Shown: positions 1 to 8,756, counted from the stretch's first letter. The stretch: DNA of 64,000 nt from Methylomicrobium agile (GCF_000733855.1 NZ_JPOJ01000001.1:1674001-1738000), one strand, 5' to 3'. Numbers and translations: made by a program. Notes: a model not told the origin generated them from the letters alone.

Positions 1-146
1 GCGTTTAACCCGGGCAGCAAAAACTGAGAGATTCCCAGGATCAGGGCAGCCGTCCGTATCCGGCTGAAGCGTGGCAACCGCCAGCGGCGGCTGCGTATCT
101 TCTGGGGGCGGCGCGGGGCCGCTAACGTGTATTCGGCGTTGTTCAT
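1..146 (-). CDS. 5' part of an unidentified membrane protein (cut by window edge)
   Basis: The first 48 codons of a minus-strand gene run off the left edge. The ATG follows AAGGAT at a normal distance. The N-terminus carries many basic residues (RSRRWRLPRFSRIR) and then a hydrophobic stretch, AALILGISQFLLPGL, which looks like a first transmembrane helix with its positive side in the cytoplasm. The arrangement recalls membrane polyferredoxins of the CcoG/NapH type, which also start with a basic segment before helix 1, but no cysteine motif is visible in this part. The family is unproven. Confidence 0.45.
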   Translation of the reverse strand, partial: MNNAEYTLAAPRRPQKIRSRRWRLPRFSRIRTAALILGISQFLLPGLN

Positions 147-441
147 GACGGATCCTTGTTGTCTAATGGTTCGGTTTCGCTGCGATCGGTGCATCGCAAG
201 AAGCTGGCGGGCATCGTTTTCCGGCAGAACCGTTTGCCCAAGCGGATTGTTTTTCGCCCCTGTCATCCCGTTTCAGGATTTATCGGCAGTTGCAAAATAC
301 CATGCCGGGTTACTCAAGCTGAAGATTAAGACAGCCGGCTTGAAGGCGTCTGTGCGGAAGCACACGTAGAAAGTCGGTATCGGGTAGCGGTGGGGGACGG
401 CGAGCCGTTTTTGCGGAGAGAAAATCCGGCCTCAAAGCGCG
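147..441. other. intergenic, no recognised feature
   Basis: About 295 bases between two minus-strand genes. Short open frames on both strands show no family resemblance and no good ribosome binding site. It should carry the promoter of the gene at the left edge; I could not place it. Confidence 0.4.
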
Positions 442-795
442 TCATCTTTCGTGGCTGATCGACATCACCGCGATTAACAGGAAAGCGATCGCCAGTACCG
501 GCCAGAAATAGGGCGCCAACATAAAGCAAGCCGCTAAAGCGAGCAATAGCGAGCCCAGAAAAATGAACATTCCGATCCCTAGAAACAGCATGATCGTCAG
601 GATAACGGCGAGCCCTGCAATCGCCAGAAAGGTCGGGATGGCGGCGATGCGGACGAGCGGGTCGGCGGCCGGTTGGCCATCGATCGTCACGCTCAACCGG
701 CCCACCTCGGGATGAAACAGGTAGCTGAGAACCGCTATTACGATACCGATGATGATTACTTTGGTTATCAGCCCGGGATTGCGTCGAGTTGCCAT
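442..795 (-). CDS. small integral membrane protein, unknown function
   Basis: A protein of 117 residues (118 if the ATG one codon upstream is used). GGAGA lies 6 bases before the chosen ATG and only 3 before the other. Hydrophobic segments lie near residues 11-28 and 50-105, the latter long enough for two or three helices; a short polar loop around residues 30-48 (with GQPAAD) probably faces the periplasm. It ends in a short charged tail (SISHER). It lies 57 bases downstream of the VTT-domain gene and may belong to the mgtA transcription unit. I do not recognise a named family. Confidence 0.6.
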   Translation of the reverse strand: MATRRNPGLITKVIIIGIVIAVLSYLFHPEVGRLSVTIDGQPAADPLVRIAAIPTFLAIAGLAVILTIMLFLGIGMFIFLGSLLLALAACFMLAPYFWPVLAIAFLLIAVMSISHER

Positions 796-852
796 CATGA
801 TTCTCCGAAGATTTAAAAGCCGCTGGGCGAGAGGCCTATCGCCTTTTCCGCT

Positions 853-1563
853 TCAATGCGCGGAATTTTCCAAGCTCAATTCCTTCAATAAATTGGCTGC
901 CATTTTTGCAATAAAGATCAATACCGCGACCGAAACCCCTAATCCCAAGACCAGCAAACCGTAGGAAACAAAGCCGGCCGCAGGCCGGTTTTGAACCAGG
1001 CCCGTTAAATGCTTGGCCGCATAACCGAAATAGACGAGGCTGGCGTTGTAAACCAAAATGCCGGTCGTCGCCCCTAAATAGGGCCGGAACTTGACCCCCG
1101 TAACCGATAAAGCGTAACCGAGCATGGCAAAAGGGAGCGGCGTCAGGCGCAATAAAAACATGACCCGGAAGGCCCGCTTTCCGCTGATCGCCTTGTCCAG
1201 GGCGGCAAAGCGCTGGTGTCCGGCAAGGAACGTCTCAACCCTGGCCCGCAAAAAATCCCGCCCCAGAAAAAATATGGCGGAAGCCGACAGATAAGTGGCG
1301 ATAATGACCACCGTTTCGGCGGTCGCAAGGGGAAATAACACCCCTGCCGCCAAACAGAGCGCATCCACCGACACAAAAACCGGCGTAAGCACCGTAAACA
1401 GGAGGATAAAGCCCAACGGCGCGAACACGCCGAAGCCCTGGATCCAGACTTCCACATCAGGCAGATAGAGTTCGAGTTCGTGTCCCAGCAGCAAAACCAG
1501 CGCGACAAAGACCGGGAGTGCTGCTAATTTCCAGGTAAGGCGGGATCGGGGCAACGGCATCAT
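853..1563 (-). CDS. VTT-domain (TVP38/TMEM64, DedA-like) membrane protein
   Basis: Predicted polytopic inner membrane protein of 236 residues. AAGGAG lies 7 bases before the first of two adjacent ATG codons, which sets the start well inside a longer open frame that overlaps the upstream gene. Family traits seen are the long re-entrant hydrophobic hairpin around FVSVDALCLAAGVLFPL, the FLGRDF segment, and the central MFLLRLTPLPFAMLGYALS stretch matching the conserved R-x-x-P-x-P-F region of VTT proteins. Members of this family are linked to lipid scrambling and undecaprenyl-phosphate or ion homeostasis. The gene starts 11 bases after the mgtA-like stop codon, so the two are almost certainly co-transcribed. 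The substrate is unknown. Confidence 0.8.
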   Translation of the reverse strand: MMPLPRSRLTWKLAALPVFVALVLLLGHELELYLPDVEVWIQGFGVFAPLGFILLFTVLTPVFVSVDALCLAAGVLFPLATAETVVIIATYLSASAIFFLGRDFLRARVETFLAGHQRFAALDKAISGKRAFRVMFLLRLTPLPFAMLGYALSVTGVKFRPYLGATTGILVYNASLVYFGYAAKHLTGLVQNRPAAGFVSYGLLVLGLGVSVAVLIFIAKMAANLLKELSLENSAH

Positions 1564-1574
1564 GAAGGGACTCC

Positions 1575-4172
1575 TTAAATTTTGACGAAGCGATAAAATA
1601 TCCGCTTGGCGGCTTCGGCGGCCGCGATATAGAAAATCACGACAGTCCCCAGCAAAGCCAGGATCGTTGGCGGAAGCGGCTGAAAGCCGATCCATGAGGC
1701 GAACGGCAGATAAGGCAAGGCGATCGTCAAAACGATGATCGCCAAAGTCGCGCTTAAGAGAGCGTTGCCGGGCCGGCTTTTGAAGACCGGCTTGCGGCTG
1801 CGAACGACCAATACGATCAAGGCGGCCGACACGACCGATTCCAAAAACCAGCCGGTGCGGAATTGCGTGGAGGGCACTTCCAGCCATAACAGCAAACCGA
1901 AGGTGAGATAGTCGAATAGCGAGCTGACGAGGCCGAAGACGAACATGAATTTGCGAATGAATCGAATATCCCAGCGCCGGGGTTGGGTCACCATGTCGGC
2001 ATCCACATTATCGGAGGCGATGGTCATTTCCGGAATATCGGTCAGCAGGTTGGTCAGCAGAATCTGCTTCGGCAATAACGGCAGAAAAGACAGGAACAAC
2101 GAAGCGCCGGCCATGCTGAACATATTGCCGAAATTGGCGCTGGTGGCCATCAAGACGTATTTCAATGTGTTCGCAAAGGTCATGCGCCCCTCTTTGACGC
2201 CTTCGATCAGGACGTCCAGATCTTTTTCCAGCAGTACGATCTGCGCGGTCTCCTTGGCGACGTCGGCCGCGCCGTCGACCGAAATGCCCACATCGGCCGC
2301 ATGCAGGGCCGAGACATCGTTAATGCCGTCGCCCATGTAACCGACCACAAAACCCGCCTGTTTCAAGGCCAAGATAATCCGCTCTTTCTGGTTGGGCTCG
2401 ACTTCGGCGAAGACGTTAATCCCGGCCACCCGATGGATCAACGCATTGCCGCTCATCTGTTCGATTTCCCGCCCCGTAAGCATTTCGGCGGTGTCCAGTC
2501 CCAATTGCCGGCTGACGGTTTCGGCCACCAGCCGGTTATCGCCGGTGATGATTTTGAGTGTGACGCCGAGCTGCCTGAGCCGGCCGATCGTTTGCGCGCA
2601 GTGGCTTTTAGGGGGATCGAAAAGGGTCAGAAAACCCAAAAAACGCATCCCCCGTTCTTCGTCTTTAACTTGCTCCGGCACTTCGGACAGCGGTTTATAG
2701 GCAATGCCCAAGGTGCGAAGTCCCTGAGCGCTGAACAGTTCGTAGCGTTGTTGAATCGACTCGCGCACCGCTTCGATATCGGTCAGGGTACCGTCGGGGT
2801 TTTCACTGTGGGAGCAAGCGTCCAGTACATGGGTCAGCGCGCCTTTGGTAATCAGAACGTTCGCGCCGGCATCGGAAATCAGCACGCTCAAGCGCTTCCG
2901 GTAAAAATCATAAGGAACTTCGGCCAATTTGCGGCAATTCTCGACATTGAAACTGCGAAAGTCCCGGATCGCCTGGTCGATCGCATTGTTGAAGCCGGTT
3001 TCGAAGTAGGCGTTGAAATAAGCGAAACGCGAGACTTTGTCGCCGGGATTGCCTTCGACGTCCAGGATGCCGTGCACCTGAATCCTGCCTTCGGTCAGAG
3101 TGCCGGTTTTATCGGAACACAAGACGTTCATGCTGCCGAAGTTTTCGATCGACGCCAACTGTTTGACGATGACTTTTTCGGCCGCCATGCGCTTGGCGCC
3201 GTGCGCCAGATTGATGCTGATCACCGCGGGCAGCAATTGCGGCGTCAACCCGACGGCCAGCGCCAGCGCAAACAGGAAGGAGTCGATCACCGGTTTATGG
3301 AGATAAACGTTCACCGCGAAAATCATGATCACCAGCATCAATGTCACTTCCATCAGCAAATAGCCGAAGCGCCTGACGCCGCGTTCGAATTCCGTTTCCG
3401 GCGCTTTGAGCTTGAGGCGTCCGGACAGTTTGCCGAATTCGGTACTCCGGCCGGTCGCGATAACCAAGGCCTTCGCCTCGCCGCTTTGCACATGCGTTCC
3501 CATCCACAACGCATTGCTGCGCCGGCCGAGCGGCGCATCGGCGGCAACGAGCTCCGGCGATTTCTCGACCGGATAACTTTCCCCGGTCAGGATCGCTTCA
3601 TCGATGAAAAGATGTTCGGCCGCCAGCAACTGGCAATCGGCCGGAATGATGTCGCCGGCTTTCAGCAGGACAATATCGCCGGGCACCAATTCATCCGCCG
3701 CAATTTCCGCCAGGGTATTGTCCCGCAGTACGGCGACCTTGATTTGCACCAGCGCGAGCAATTTTTCCACCGCATCGGCCGCGCCTTTTTCCTGCCAGAA
3801 CCCCAGGATGCCGCTGATCAGGACGATGGATAAAATAATCAGCGCATCGACTTTGTCATGCAGGAAAAAGGATAATCCCGTTGCGAACAGTAAAATCAGA
3901 ATGATGGCGCTTTTGAACTGCGCGAAAAACAGCCGCCAGGCCCCCGTTTTTTTCTTTCCGTTCAATCGGTTGATGCCAAAACGTTTAAGGCGTGCTCTGG
4001 CTTCCCCGCCGCTCAAGCCTTGCGCCGAGGTTTGCAACCGCACCAGATGCCGCTCCACGCCAATGGACCAGAAAAAGGCCGGATCGGCTTTTGTTTTTGC
4101 GGTTCGGCGATTCTCTTTCACGGAGCACTCCGGCGTTGTTGATCGTTTGCGTCTCTCTTCTCGGGTAGTCAT
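1575..4172 (-). CDS. mgtA: magnesium-transporting P-type ATPase (MgtA/MgtB type)
   Basis: An 865-residue P3B-type ATPase expected to import Mg2+ across the inner membrane at the cost of ATP. Landmarks in order: an N-terminal cytoplasmic segment to about residue 85, TGES actuator loop at 196-199, membrane helix 4 motif GLTPQLLP at 308-315 (MgtA proteins have GLTPEMLP here), phosphorylation motif DKTGTLT with Asp354, and the hinge GDGINDVSALHAADVGI in the P domain. Length is close to the usual 860-900. E is replaced by Q in the helix 4 motif. No mgtL-like leader was evident in the roughly 200 bases upstream. The VTT gene follows directly. Ca2+ transport is possible but the helix 4 and P-domain sequence fit Mg2+ best. 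Confidence 0.88.
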   Translation of the reverse strand: MTTREERRKRSTTPECSVKENRRTAKTKADPAFFWSIGVERHLVRLQTSAQGLSGGEARARLKRFGINRLNGKKKTGAWRLFFAQFKSAIILILLFATGLSFFLHDKVDALIILSIVLISGILGFWQEKGAADAVEKLLALVQIKVAVLRDNTLAEIAADELVPGDIVLLKAGDIIPADCQLLAAEHLFIDEAILTGESYPVEKSPELVAADAPLGRRSNALWMGTHVQSGEAKALVIATGRSTEFGKLSGRLKLKAPETEFERGVRRFGYLLMEVTLMLVIMIFAVNVYLHKPVIDSFLFALALAVGLTPQLLPAVISINLAHGAKRMAAEKVIVKQLASIENFGSMNVLCSDKTGTLTEGRIQVHGILDVEGNPGDKVSRFAYFNAYFETGFNNAIDQAIRDFRSFNVENCRKLAEVPYDFYRKRLSVLISDAGANVLITKGALTHVLDACSHSENPDGTLTDIEAVRESIQQRYELFSAQGLRTLGIAYKPLSEVPEQVKDEERGMRFLGFLTLFDPPKSHCAQTIGRLRQLGVTLKIITGDNRLVAETVSRQLGLDTAEMLTGREIEQMSGNALIHRVAGINVFAEVEPNQKERIILALKQAGFVVGYMGDGINDVSALHAADVGISVDGAADVAKETAQIVLLEKDLDVLIEGVKEGRMTFANTLKYVLMATSANFGNMFSMAGASLFLSFLPLLPKQILLTNLLTDIPEMTIASDNVDADMVTQPRRWDIRFIRKFMFVFGLVSSLFDYLTFGLLLWLEVPSTQFRTGWFLESVVSAALIVLVVRSRKPVFKSRPGNALLSATLAIIVLTIALPYLPFASWIGFQPLPPTILALLGTVVIFYIAAAEAAKRIFYRFVKI

Positions 4173-4350
4173 CCCTGAGGATGCCGCAACTTGTCTGAAA
4201 TCATTGACGGTACTTTAGAATTTTGCAGCCCGGTCAACGAATTTTCGGTGATTTTTTAACCCATCTCTCCAGAGGCCGTTGCCTGAGTCGCTTGCCCGGC
4301 CATTAAAACGCATTTTTTCTCCCGTTGATGCTCGGGCATTTTCATCAACG

Positions 4351-4376
4351 CCCCGGCAGCGGTTACGCTGCCGGGG
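4351..4376 (-). terminator. perfect 11-bp hairpin after the repeat-protein gene
   Basis: CCCCGGCAGCG and its exact complement are separated by GTTA. It starts 9 bases after the stop codon of the minus-strand repeat-protein gene. A second, weaker inverted repeat (CGTTGATG/CATCAACG, 4323-4330 and 4343-4350) abuts it. No clear T-run follows, so intrinsic termination is likely but not certain. Confidence 0.55.
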
Positions 4377-4385
4377 ACACAGGAA

Positions 4386-4841
4386 TCACTTGGTGGAACG
4401 TTCGGCAGCGGCTTTGGCCCGAGTATGGGCTGTTTCCCAATCCTTGCCGGTATTTTCAGCATGCCTCCTTGCTTCTTCGTGTTTTCCTGCCTTGTAGCGT
4501 TCGGCAGCGGCTTTGGATCTCGTATGGGCTGCTTCCCAATCCTTGCCGGCATTTTCAGCATGCCCCCTTGCTTCTTCATGTTTTCCTGCCCTGTACTGTT
4601 CGGCAGCTTCTTTGGATCTCGTATGGGCTGCTTCCCAATCCTTGCCGGCATTTTCAGCATGCCCTCTTGCATCCTCATATTTGCCGGCCTTGTACTGTTC
4701 GGCGGCGGCTTTATGGTGTTTTATATATTCCTCACGGGCTTTGGCCGCTTCTTCGCGTTTCGAGGCAGCGTCTTCCGTTGCCGCATGGGAGGAAAAAGAG
4801 ATGGCGGAAGCCATTAATAAGGTACTGATGATCTTGAACAT
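4386..4841 (-). CDS. exported protein with three 33-residue repeats, unknown function
   Basis: A 151-residue protein with an N-terminal signal peptide (hydrophobic STLLMASAISFSSHA, likely cleaved after AxA near residue 21) and then an alpha-helical, highly charged body. Residues 45-143 are three near-identical 33-residue units, each with a pattern like AGK..EAR.HAEN and GKDWEAAHTR; a partial fourth (AAERSTK) ends the protein. Conserved Tyr, His and Trp sit in fixed places in each unit. The start was placed at the ATG with GAGGAG 6 bases upstream, not at the ATG 24 bases earlier. The units could pack as helical hairpins. I do not recognise a family. It is unlinked by operon to mgtA (a hairpin and over 200 bases lie between). 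Confidence 0.75.
   Translation of the reverse strand: MFKIISTLLMASAISFSSHAATEDAASKREEAAKAREEYIKHHKAAAEQYKAGKYEDARGHAENAGKDWEAAHTRSKEAAEQYRAGKHEEARGHAENAGKDWEAAHTRSKAAAERYKAGKHEEARRHAENTGKDWETAHTRAKAAAERSTK
4413..4709 (-). repeat. three tandem 99-bp coding repeats
   Basis: Three in-frame 99-base units inside the exported repeat protein. Units differ at few bases, mostly conservative (Lys/Arg, Tyr/His, Ala/Thr), pointing to recent duplication or gene conversion. The repeats also create long but meaningless open frames on the opposite strand. Confidence 0.85.
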
Positions 4842-5337
4842 AAAAGACTCCTCAATGTTCCACAAGATAAAGTTGATCGATGCCGGGTTCCGTTATCGAT
4901 CATGGCGATGTTATCGAAATCGTTTTTCCGACATCCAGGAGATACAGAAAGCATGCCAAAAGTTTATTTTTACTAAATATTTTTAAAAACAGCCGCTTAA
5001 AAGATAGCGGCGATTGAATTAACGGAATGGGCGGCCTTGATGGTTGAAAAAGCCCCCGTAATCCGGTGGTTATACACCGCGCGGGATTTCGGCATCCTGT
5101 CGACGTTGATTGCCATACCGTCCGGTGCTGGCTGCAATGGCCCGTTTTTGGCTTTTCGGGGAGCTTTTGCTCTGGCCGGCGCCTTCCGCCGTTCGTTTTG
5201 GGGTTGACCACTTGAAAGACTGCAGGGCCATTTTTGTGAATGTGTACCGGAATGGGTATCGGCCGGCCGCGTTTGCGGATAAAATGACGCGGCCGGGCAG
5301 CCGGAAACTCTGAAATAAAAGCGATGGGCGCAAAAAT
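4842..5337. other. intergenic, 496 bases, no gene recognised
   Basis: Separates the repeat-protein gene from the next plus-strand gene. It holds short open frames on both strands without family resemblance. The first part must carry the minus-strand promoter for the repeat protein and is AT-rich around 4960-4990. No structured RNA or repeat was recognised. Confidence 0.4.
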
Positions 5338-5646
5338 ATGATCAGACACCTCTTAATTTGTATATTGCTTGTCTGCGCGACACCGGCACAATCCGAAGAA
5401 ATTACCCTGTGGGATAAAGCCGTCGACATCGGCTTTTTCAGGCCGACCGGATTCCTGGCCACGCTGCTGGGAGTCGGAACTTTCGCCGTCCTATCGCCGA
5501 TGGCTGCGGCCGCAACGGTATTTCCCCCGCACGACAGCATTACGACTTTTGCCGATACGCTCGTGCTCAAACCGGCCGAATTCACTTTTTCCAGACCGGT
5601 TGGCGCCCCGGTGGTCCGGTGGCTTGCCGTGCCTCCCTCACGGTAG
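5338..5646 (+). CDS. small exported or membrane-anchored protein, unknown function
   Basis: A 102-residue protein with a signal peptide (IRHLLICILLVCATPAQS) followed by a second hydrophobic, glycine- and alanine-rich stretch (ATLLGVGTFAVLSPMAAAATV) and a C-terminal FADTLVLKPAEFTFSRPVG segment. Small gammaproteobacterial proteins with this plan (signal peptide, short Gly/Ala helix, then a KPA-x-[FY]-TF-x-RP-[LV]-G ending) are common, with no known function. The ribosome binding site is weak. It stands alone, converging with the DUF3581 gene. Confidence 0.65.
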   Translation: MIRHLLICILLVCATPAQSEEITLWDKAVDIGFFRPTGFLATLLGVGTFAVLSPMAAAATVFPPHDSITTFADTLVLKPAEFTFSRPVGAPVVRWLAVPPSR

Positions 5647-5824
5647 TTCCCGTTTTCTGCGGAGCGGGCGAAGAGAGTCAAAAAATAGGGTAAAACGATT
5701 CGGACCGATGGGTAAGCTTGCGGGAGCGGCGTTTCTCTAACCGCCTCGATTCTTTTTCGCTCGCCGCTTATTTAACGGTAGTCTCGCCCTGCCCGTAGGA
5801 TGCAGTGACGATAGGCTGCACCGA

Positions 5825-5879
5825 GCGCCCTTTAGGGTATAAAGGGCGCGATCGATGCGCTTCGCAAGCTCAGCGCATC
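5825..5879. repeat. two tandem hairpins between convergent genes (REP-like)
   Basis: A perfect 10-bp stem (GCGCCCTTTA, loop GGGTA, 5825-5849) is followed by a 7-bp stem GATGCGC/GCGCATC (5854-5860 and 5873-5879). The second belongs to the common extragenic GATGCGC-CTTCGC-type repeats of proteobacteria. The pair lies between the ends of two converging genes and could serve as a bidirectional terminator. Confidence 0.6.
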
Positions 5880-5885
5880 CACGCA

Positions 5886-6608
5886 CTACGGAACTGGCAA
5901 ATTGCCGAGATAGTCGTTTTTTCTGGCCAGATACTCTTCGACAAATGCCTGCATCGGCCCGGATTCGTAACCGCCCTGAATACTGATCGCGAGTTTTTTA
6001 AAGCCTGCGCCCACGCTATTTTCGCCCGCCTTGATCCGAAAGTGTAAATAAGCCGAAGCGCGCTTGCCGTTGACTTCCATCTTCGGCTCCATCATTTCCA
6101 CGGACGCCTGCTGAAAATCAAGATGATCGAACGACAGGGTCATGCTTTCGTAAATCACCAGCGGGCGCGTGAGGCTGAACATCACGTTTTCTTTCTCCAG
6201 CAAGGGGACCAGCACATAGGGAAAGTTCTGCCCTGAAAAGGCGACATAATCGCGAGTAAAGCTTTCGATCAATGCCGAATCCCGGCTCAGGCCGCCCGAG
6301 CGTTCGATCTGCAGATAGGCTTTGCCCTGATTGTCTTTCACCTCGATCTCTCCGGCATCGGTGTCGGGAAAATCCAACAGCACGCCATGCCCCACCATGC
6401 CCGAAAAGACGAAGTGCATATGCCGGCTCAGCCCATATTTTTCCAAGGCCAGCGCAAACAGCAGATCGCCGGGTACGCAGAAACGTTTGGCATCCACATC
6501 GTGCAGGGGATTGAAATCATGAGCGACCTCTTTGGCAAACCGGCTCGCCCGCTCGGCGGAAATGGCGGCAAATCCGTCACGATCCTCATAAAATGCTTTT
6601 AAAAACAT
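5886..6608 (-). CDS. DUF3581 family protein
   Basis: A 240-residue soluble protein whose N-terminus (MFLKAFYEDRDGFAAISAE, then ASRFAKEVAHDFNPLHDVDAKRF) matches the DUF3581 family of gammaproteobacteria. The phrase DFNPLHD with PGDLLFALAL resembles the hotdog-fold dehydratase core (D-x-N-P-x-H), so an enzyme acting on acyl thioesters is conceivable, but no function has been shown to my knowledge. Length is usual for the family. It is monocistronic, convergent with the preceding gene and followed by the hairpin pair. Confidence 0.8.
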   Translation of the reverse strand: MFLKAFYEDRDGFAAISAERASRFAKEVAHDFNPLHDVDAKRFCVPGDLLFALALEKYGLSRHMHFVFSGMVGHGVLLDFPDTDAGEIEVKDNQGKAYLQIERSGGLSRDSALIESFTRDYVAFSGQNFPYVLVPLLEKENVMFSLTRPLVIYESMTLSFDHLDFQQASVEMMEPKMEVNGKRASAYLHFRIKAGENSVGAGFKKLAISIQGGYESGPMQAFVEEYLARKNDYLGNLPVP

Positions 6609-6995
6609 ATTCTTATTTTATTTTCTGAGCAAACGGACCATTCTACCATAGCACTTGATCCATTTCACCGAATAATTCCCTTACCAGTATAAAGGCTATT
6701 ACCGGCAAGGCCGATTCGCCTATTTCCTGCGCAACCTGTCGAAGATGACGCGGGACGAGGTTGCAAACCCATGCCGTTAAGCTGAGCCCCGAGGCGTTGC
6801 AAGGCTGGCTTTGCAACTGACGAAACGGAGCGACAAAGCCAGCTTTGTACTCCATTCGGAATGGCTTGGCTCCGGCTTATCTTAACGGTATGGGTTTGCA
6901 GCCCCGTCCCCAACATTCTGACAATTGATGATATTCGGAAATACTCGGTAAACGTTACGGACGGGGCAACATGCCCCGTCTGGCGCGGATCATCA
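6609..6995. other. intergenic with a long imperfect palindrome
   Basis: 387 bases between two minus-strand genes. Most is taken up by the nested inverted repeat described separately and by an 8-bp GC hairpin (GACGGGGC/GCCCCGTC, 6960-6980) 16 bases after the CopD-like stop codon, which may end that transcript. No coding sequence supported. Confidence 0.5.
6751..6910. repeat. 160-base nested inverted repeat
   Basis: Outer arms 6751-6780 and 6881-6910 match at about 26 of 30 positions; most differences are transitions that would still allow G-U pairing in RNA. An inner pair, AAGGCTGGCTTTG (6801-6813) and CAAAGCCAGCTTT (6833-6845), nests inside. The whole could form one long hairpin. It lies upstream of the DUF3581 gene and downstream of the CopD-like gene. 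Confidence 0.65.
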
Positions 6996-8624
6996 TCAGT
7001 ATAAAGGTTCACGGTAAAACAGCAGGATCACGGCGACCGCGAGCATGGCCAGGCAGCCGGCAATGCCGGCGAAACGCCCTTCCGTCCGATGCCCCGCCTG
7101 CATCAGGCGGAGTTCCAGCCAGCGGCCGCCGGCCATCACGATCGCCAGGAACCCGATCGCGGTATGGGTGGACCGGATCAGATATTCGCTTTTCAGTTCA
7201 AAGCCCGCATGGCCGTGAACAAACAGAACAATGGCGCCGAGCGCCATCAAAGCGGGAAACACATAAGGCAGCCGGGCGCCGCCCTTTCCTCTGCGGACCC
7301 GAAGCTCCAGCGCGCCCATCGCAAAGGTCGAGAGCGTGGTGATACGGTGCTGCATGATTTCGCCGTCGCCCAGCGTACTTTCCCAAAAGCCCATCGGACC
7401 CAGCGGCCATGCCTGGGGATCGTTGCGGAAGAACAGGAAGAGGCCGATGCCGGCGAAGCCCAGGGGCCAGAACCGCGCCCAGCGGAAGCGGGAATGATAG
7501 GAGACGAGGGCGGCAATCGCCATCAGCGCGATAAACAGCCCGCAGACGTTGTGATTGTAGTCCGACCAGGCTGCAGCCGCTCGGGAAGGAATCTGATCCA
7601 CGACGGCGGTGCGGCCGGCTTCGCCCGCCAGGAATTCGGCATGGCTGGGGGAAGTGAGGCGTGGCAGGCGGGGCATGAACATGGCAGCCACTTCGGACAG
7701 GTTGGCCGTGGCCTCGGGAATGTCCGCAGCGGGCGGCTGAGACGCCAGGCCGGTGGCGATGAACAACACGGTGACCAGTACCAGGGACTCGGTCTCGATG
7801 TAATACGGCGTCTTACGCTCGATGTCGCCGGAGGCCGGCTGCCGCGCGGCGCGATAGTTCAGCAGCGCGAAACCCAGCGCGCATCCCAGCAAGGCGATTT
7901 TGACCGCAACCAGGCTGCCGTAGCCGGTCCCGGCCATGCCTTTCAAGTTTCCCACATAGTGCCAGGCCAATACCAGTCCCGTTGAAATCAGGACGAGAAC
8001 CGCCGGGATTCCCAGCCGGGCAAACCGCGCCAGGGCCAGCGGCCAAAAAGCCCGGGCCGCGGCATCGCGGCGCCCGAGCTCGCGCAGCAGGAGCAGTTGC
8101 AGGACACCGCCGACCCATACCCCGGCCGCCGTTTGATGCACGGCCGTAATCGCCATCAACAAAGCGCGGTTTTCGAAGCGGGCGACGGCATGGGCCCGCC
8201 ATGCGCCGCCGATAATCAACGCGACGGCCAGAATGGCGGCCAGCTTTCGGGCCGCCGCATTTTGCGGAAAACGAAACAAACGGTAGGCCGTTCCCGCCAG
8301 CGCCAAGGCCAGCAGGCAGCGTAATGCGCCGGCTTTGAATTGAATGCTGCCGGCATAGGCGGCGAACGGAAACTCGCCCAGCGCGGAGGCTAGAATGGCC
8401 GCTTTCACGATCAGTTCGAGCCCTGTAGCTGCGGCCAGCAGGACCGCGCCCGCCCAGATGCCCCAGGCGTTCCGGCGCCGCATCGGGATAGCCGAAGGCG
8501 TATCGGAGACCGTATCCAGTACCGTCAGGTGCCACAGCAGCCCGCCCACGATCGAGCTGAAACCGATCAGCGCAAAGCCGCCGAGAATGTCGTCGAGAAA
8601 ATCCGCGACTCCCTGCAGATACAT
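6996..8624 (-). CDS. copD: CopD-like copper resistance membrane protein
   Basis: A 542-residue polytopic membrane protein. The N-terminal 300 residues carry the CopD domain: repeated helices with the conserved histidine segment MAITAVHQTAAGVWVGGVLQL and the later IPAVLVLISTGLVLAWHYVGN and KIALLGCALGFALLNYRAA. The C-terminal half adds further helices with several histidines (HSRFRW, IMQHRITT, LFVHGHAGFELKSEYLIRSTH), giving possible metal ligands. CopD proteins import or hand over copper with periplasmic CopC. No intact copC lies next to it; only a very short exported-looking frame precedes it. The extra C-terminal domain is longer than in minimal CopD. Confidence 0.8.
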   Translation of the reverse strand: MYLQGVADFLDDILGGFALIGFSSIVGGLLWHLTVLDTVSDTPSAIPMRRRNAWGIWAGAVLLAAATGLELIVKAAILASALGEFPFAAYAGSIQFKAGALRCLLALALAGTAYRLFRFPQNAAARKLAAILAVALIIGGAWRAHAVARFENRALLMAITAVHQTAAGVWVGGVLQLLLLRELGRRDAAARAFWPLALARFARLGIPAVLVLISTGLVLAWHYVGNLKGMAGTGYGSLVAVKIALLGCALGFALLNYRAARQPASGDIERKTPYYIETESLVLVTVLFIATGLASQPPAADIPEATANLSEVAAMFMPRLPRLTSPSHAEFLAGEAGRTAVVDQIPSRAAAAWSDYNHNVCGLFIALMAIAALVSYHSRFRWARFWPLGFAGIGLFLFFRNDPQAWPLGPMGFWESTLGDGEIMQHRITTLSTFAMGALELRVRRGKGGARLPYVFPALMALGAIVLFVHGHAGFELKSEYLIRSTHTAIGFLAIVMAGGRWLELRLMQAGHRTEGRFAGIAGCLAMLAVAVILLFYREPLY

Positions 8625-8648
8625 GAGATGAAAATACGCCGGGAGGCG

Positions 8649-8756
8649 CTATACGGGCCCGGCGGAAGCGTATCGGCAGGCCCGCATCCTGAACCGGGTC
8701 AACGCAAGGCCGGAAAGAAAGGTGATGAATAAACGTCGCATGTGGGGGAATTTCAT
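8649..8756 (-). CDS. 35-residue open frame before the CopD-like gene, possible remnant
   Basis: A short frame starts at an ATG preceded by CGGAGG at a normal distance. It begins with a basic and hydrophobic stretch (MRRLFITFLSGLALT) like a signal peptide and then turns into an Arg-rich tail and stops 24 bases before copD. This could be a leader peptide or the stump of an exported partner such as CopC. There is no family evidence. Confidence 0.3.
   Translation of the reverse strand: MKFPHMRRLFITFLSGLALTRFRMRACRYASAGPV

Noticed and set aside
2301-3833. 510-codon plus-strand frame opposite the mgtA-like gene
   Set aside because: Antisense shadow; no start signal or motif.
4413-4709. Regular repeats that might suggest CRISPR
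   Set aside because: Units are contiguous 99-bp coding repeats without spacers.
4256-4986. Overlapping open frames with repeated peptides on both strands
   Set aside because: They are produced by the 99-bp coding repeats of the minus-strand exported protein; only that frame has a signal peptide and ribosome binding site.
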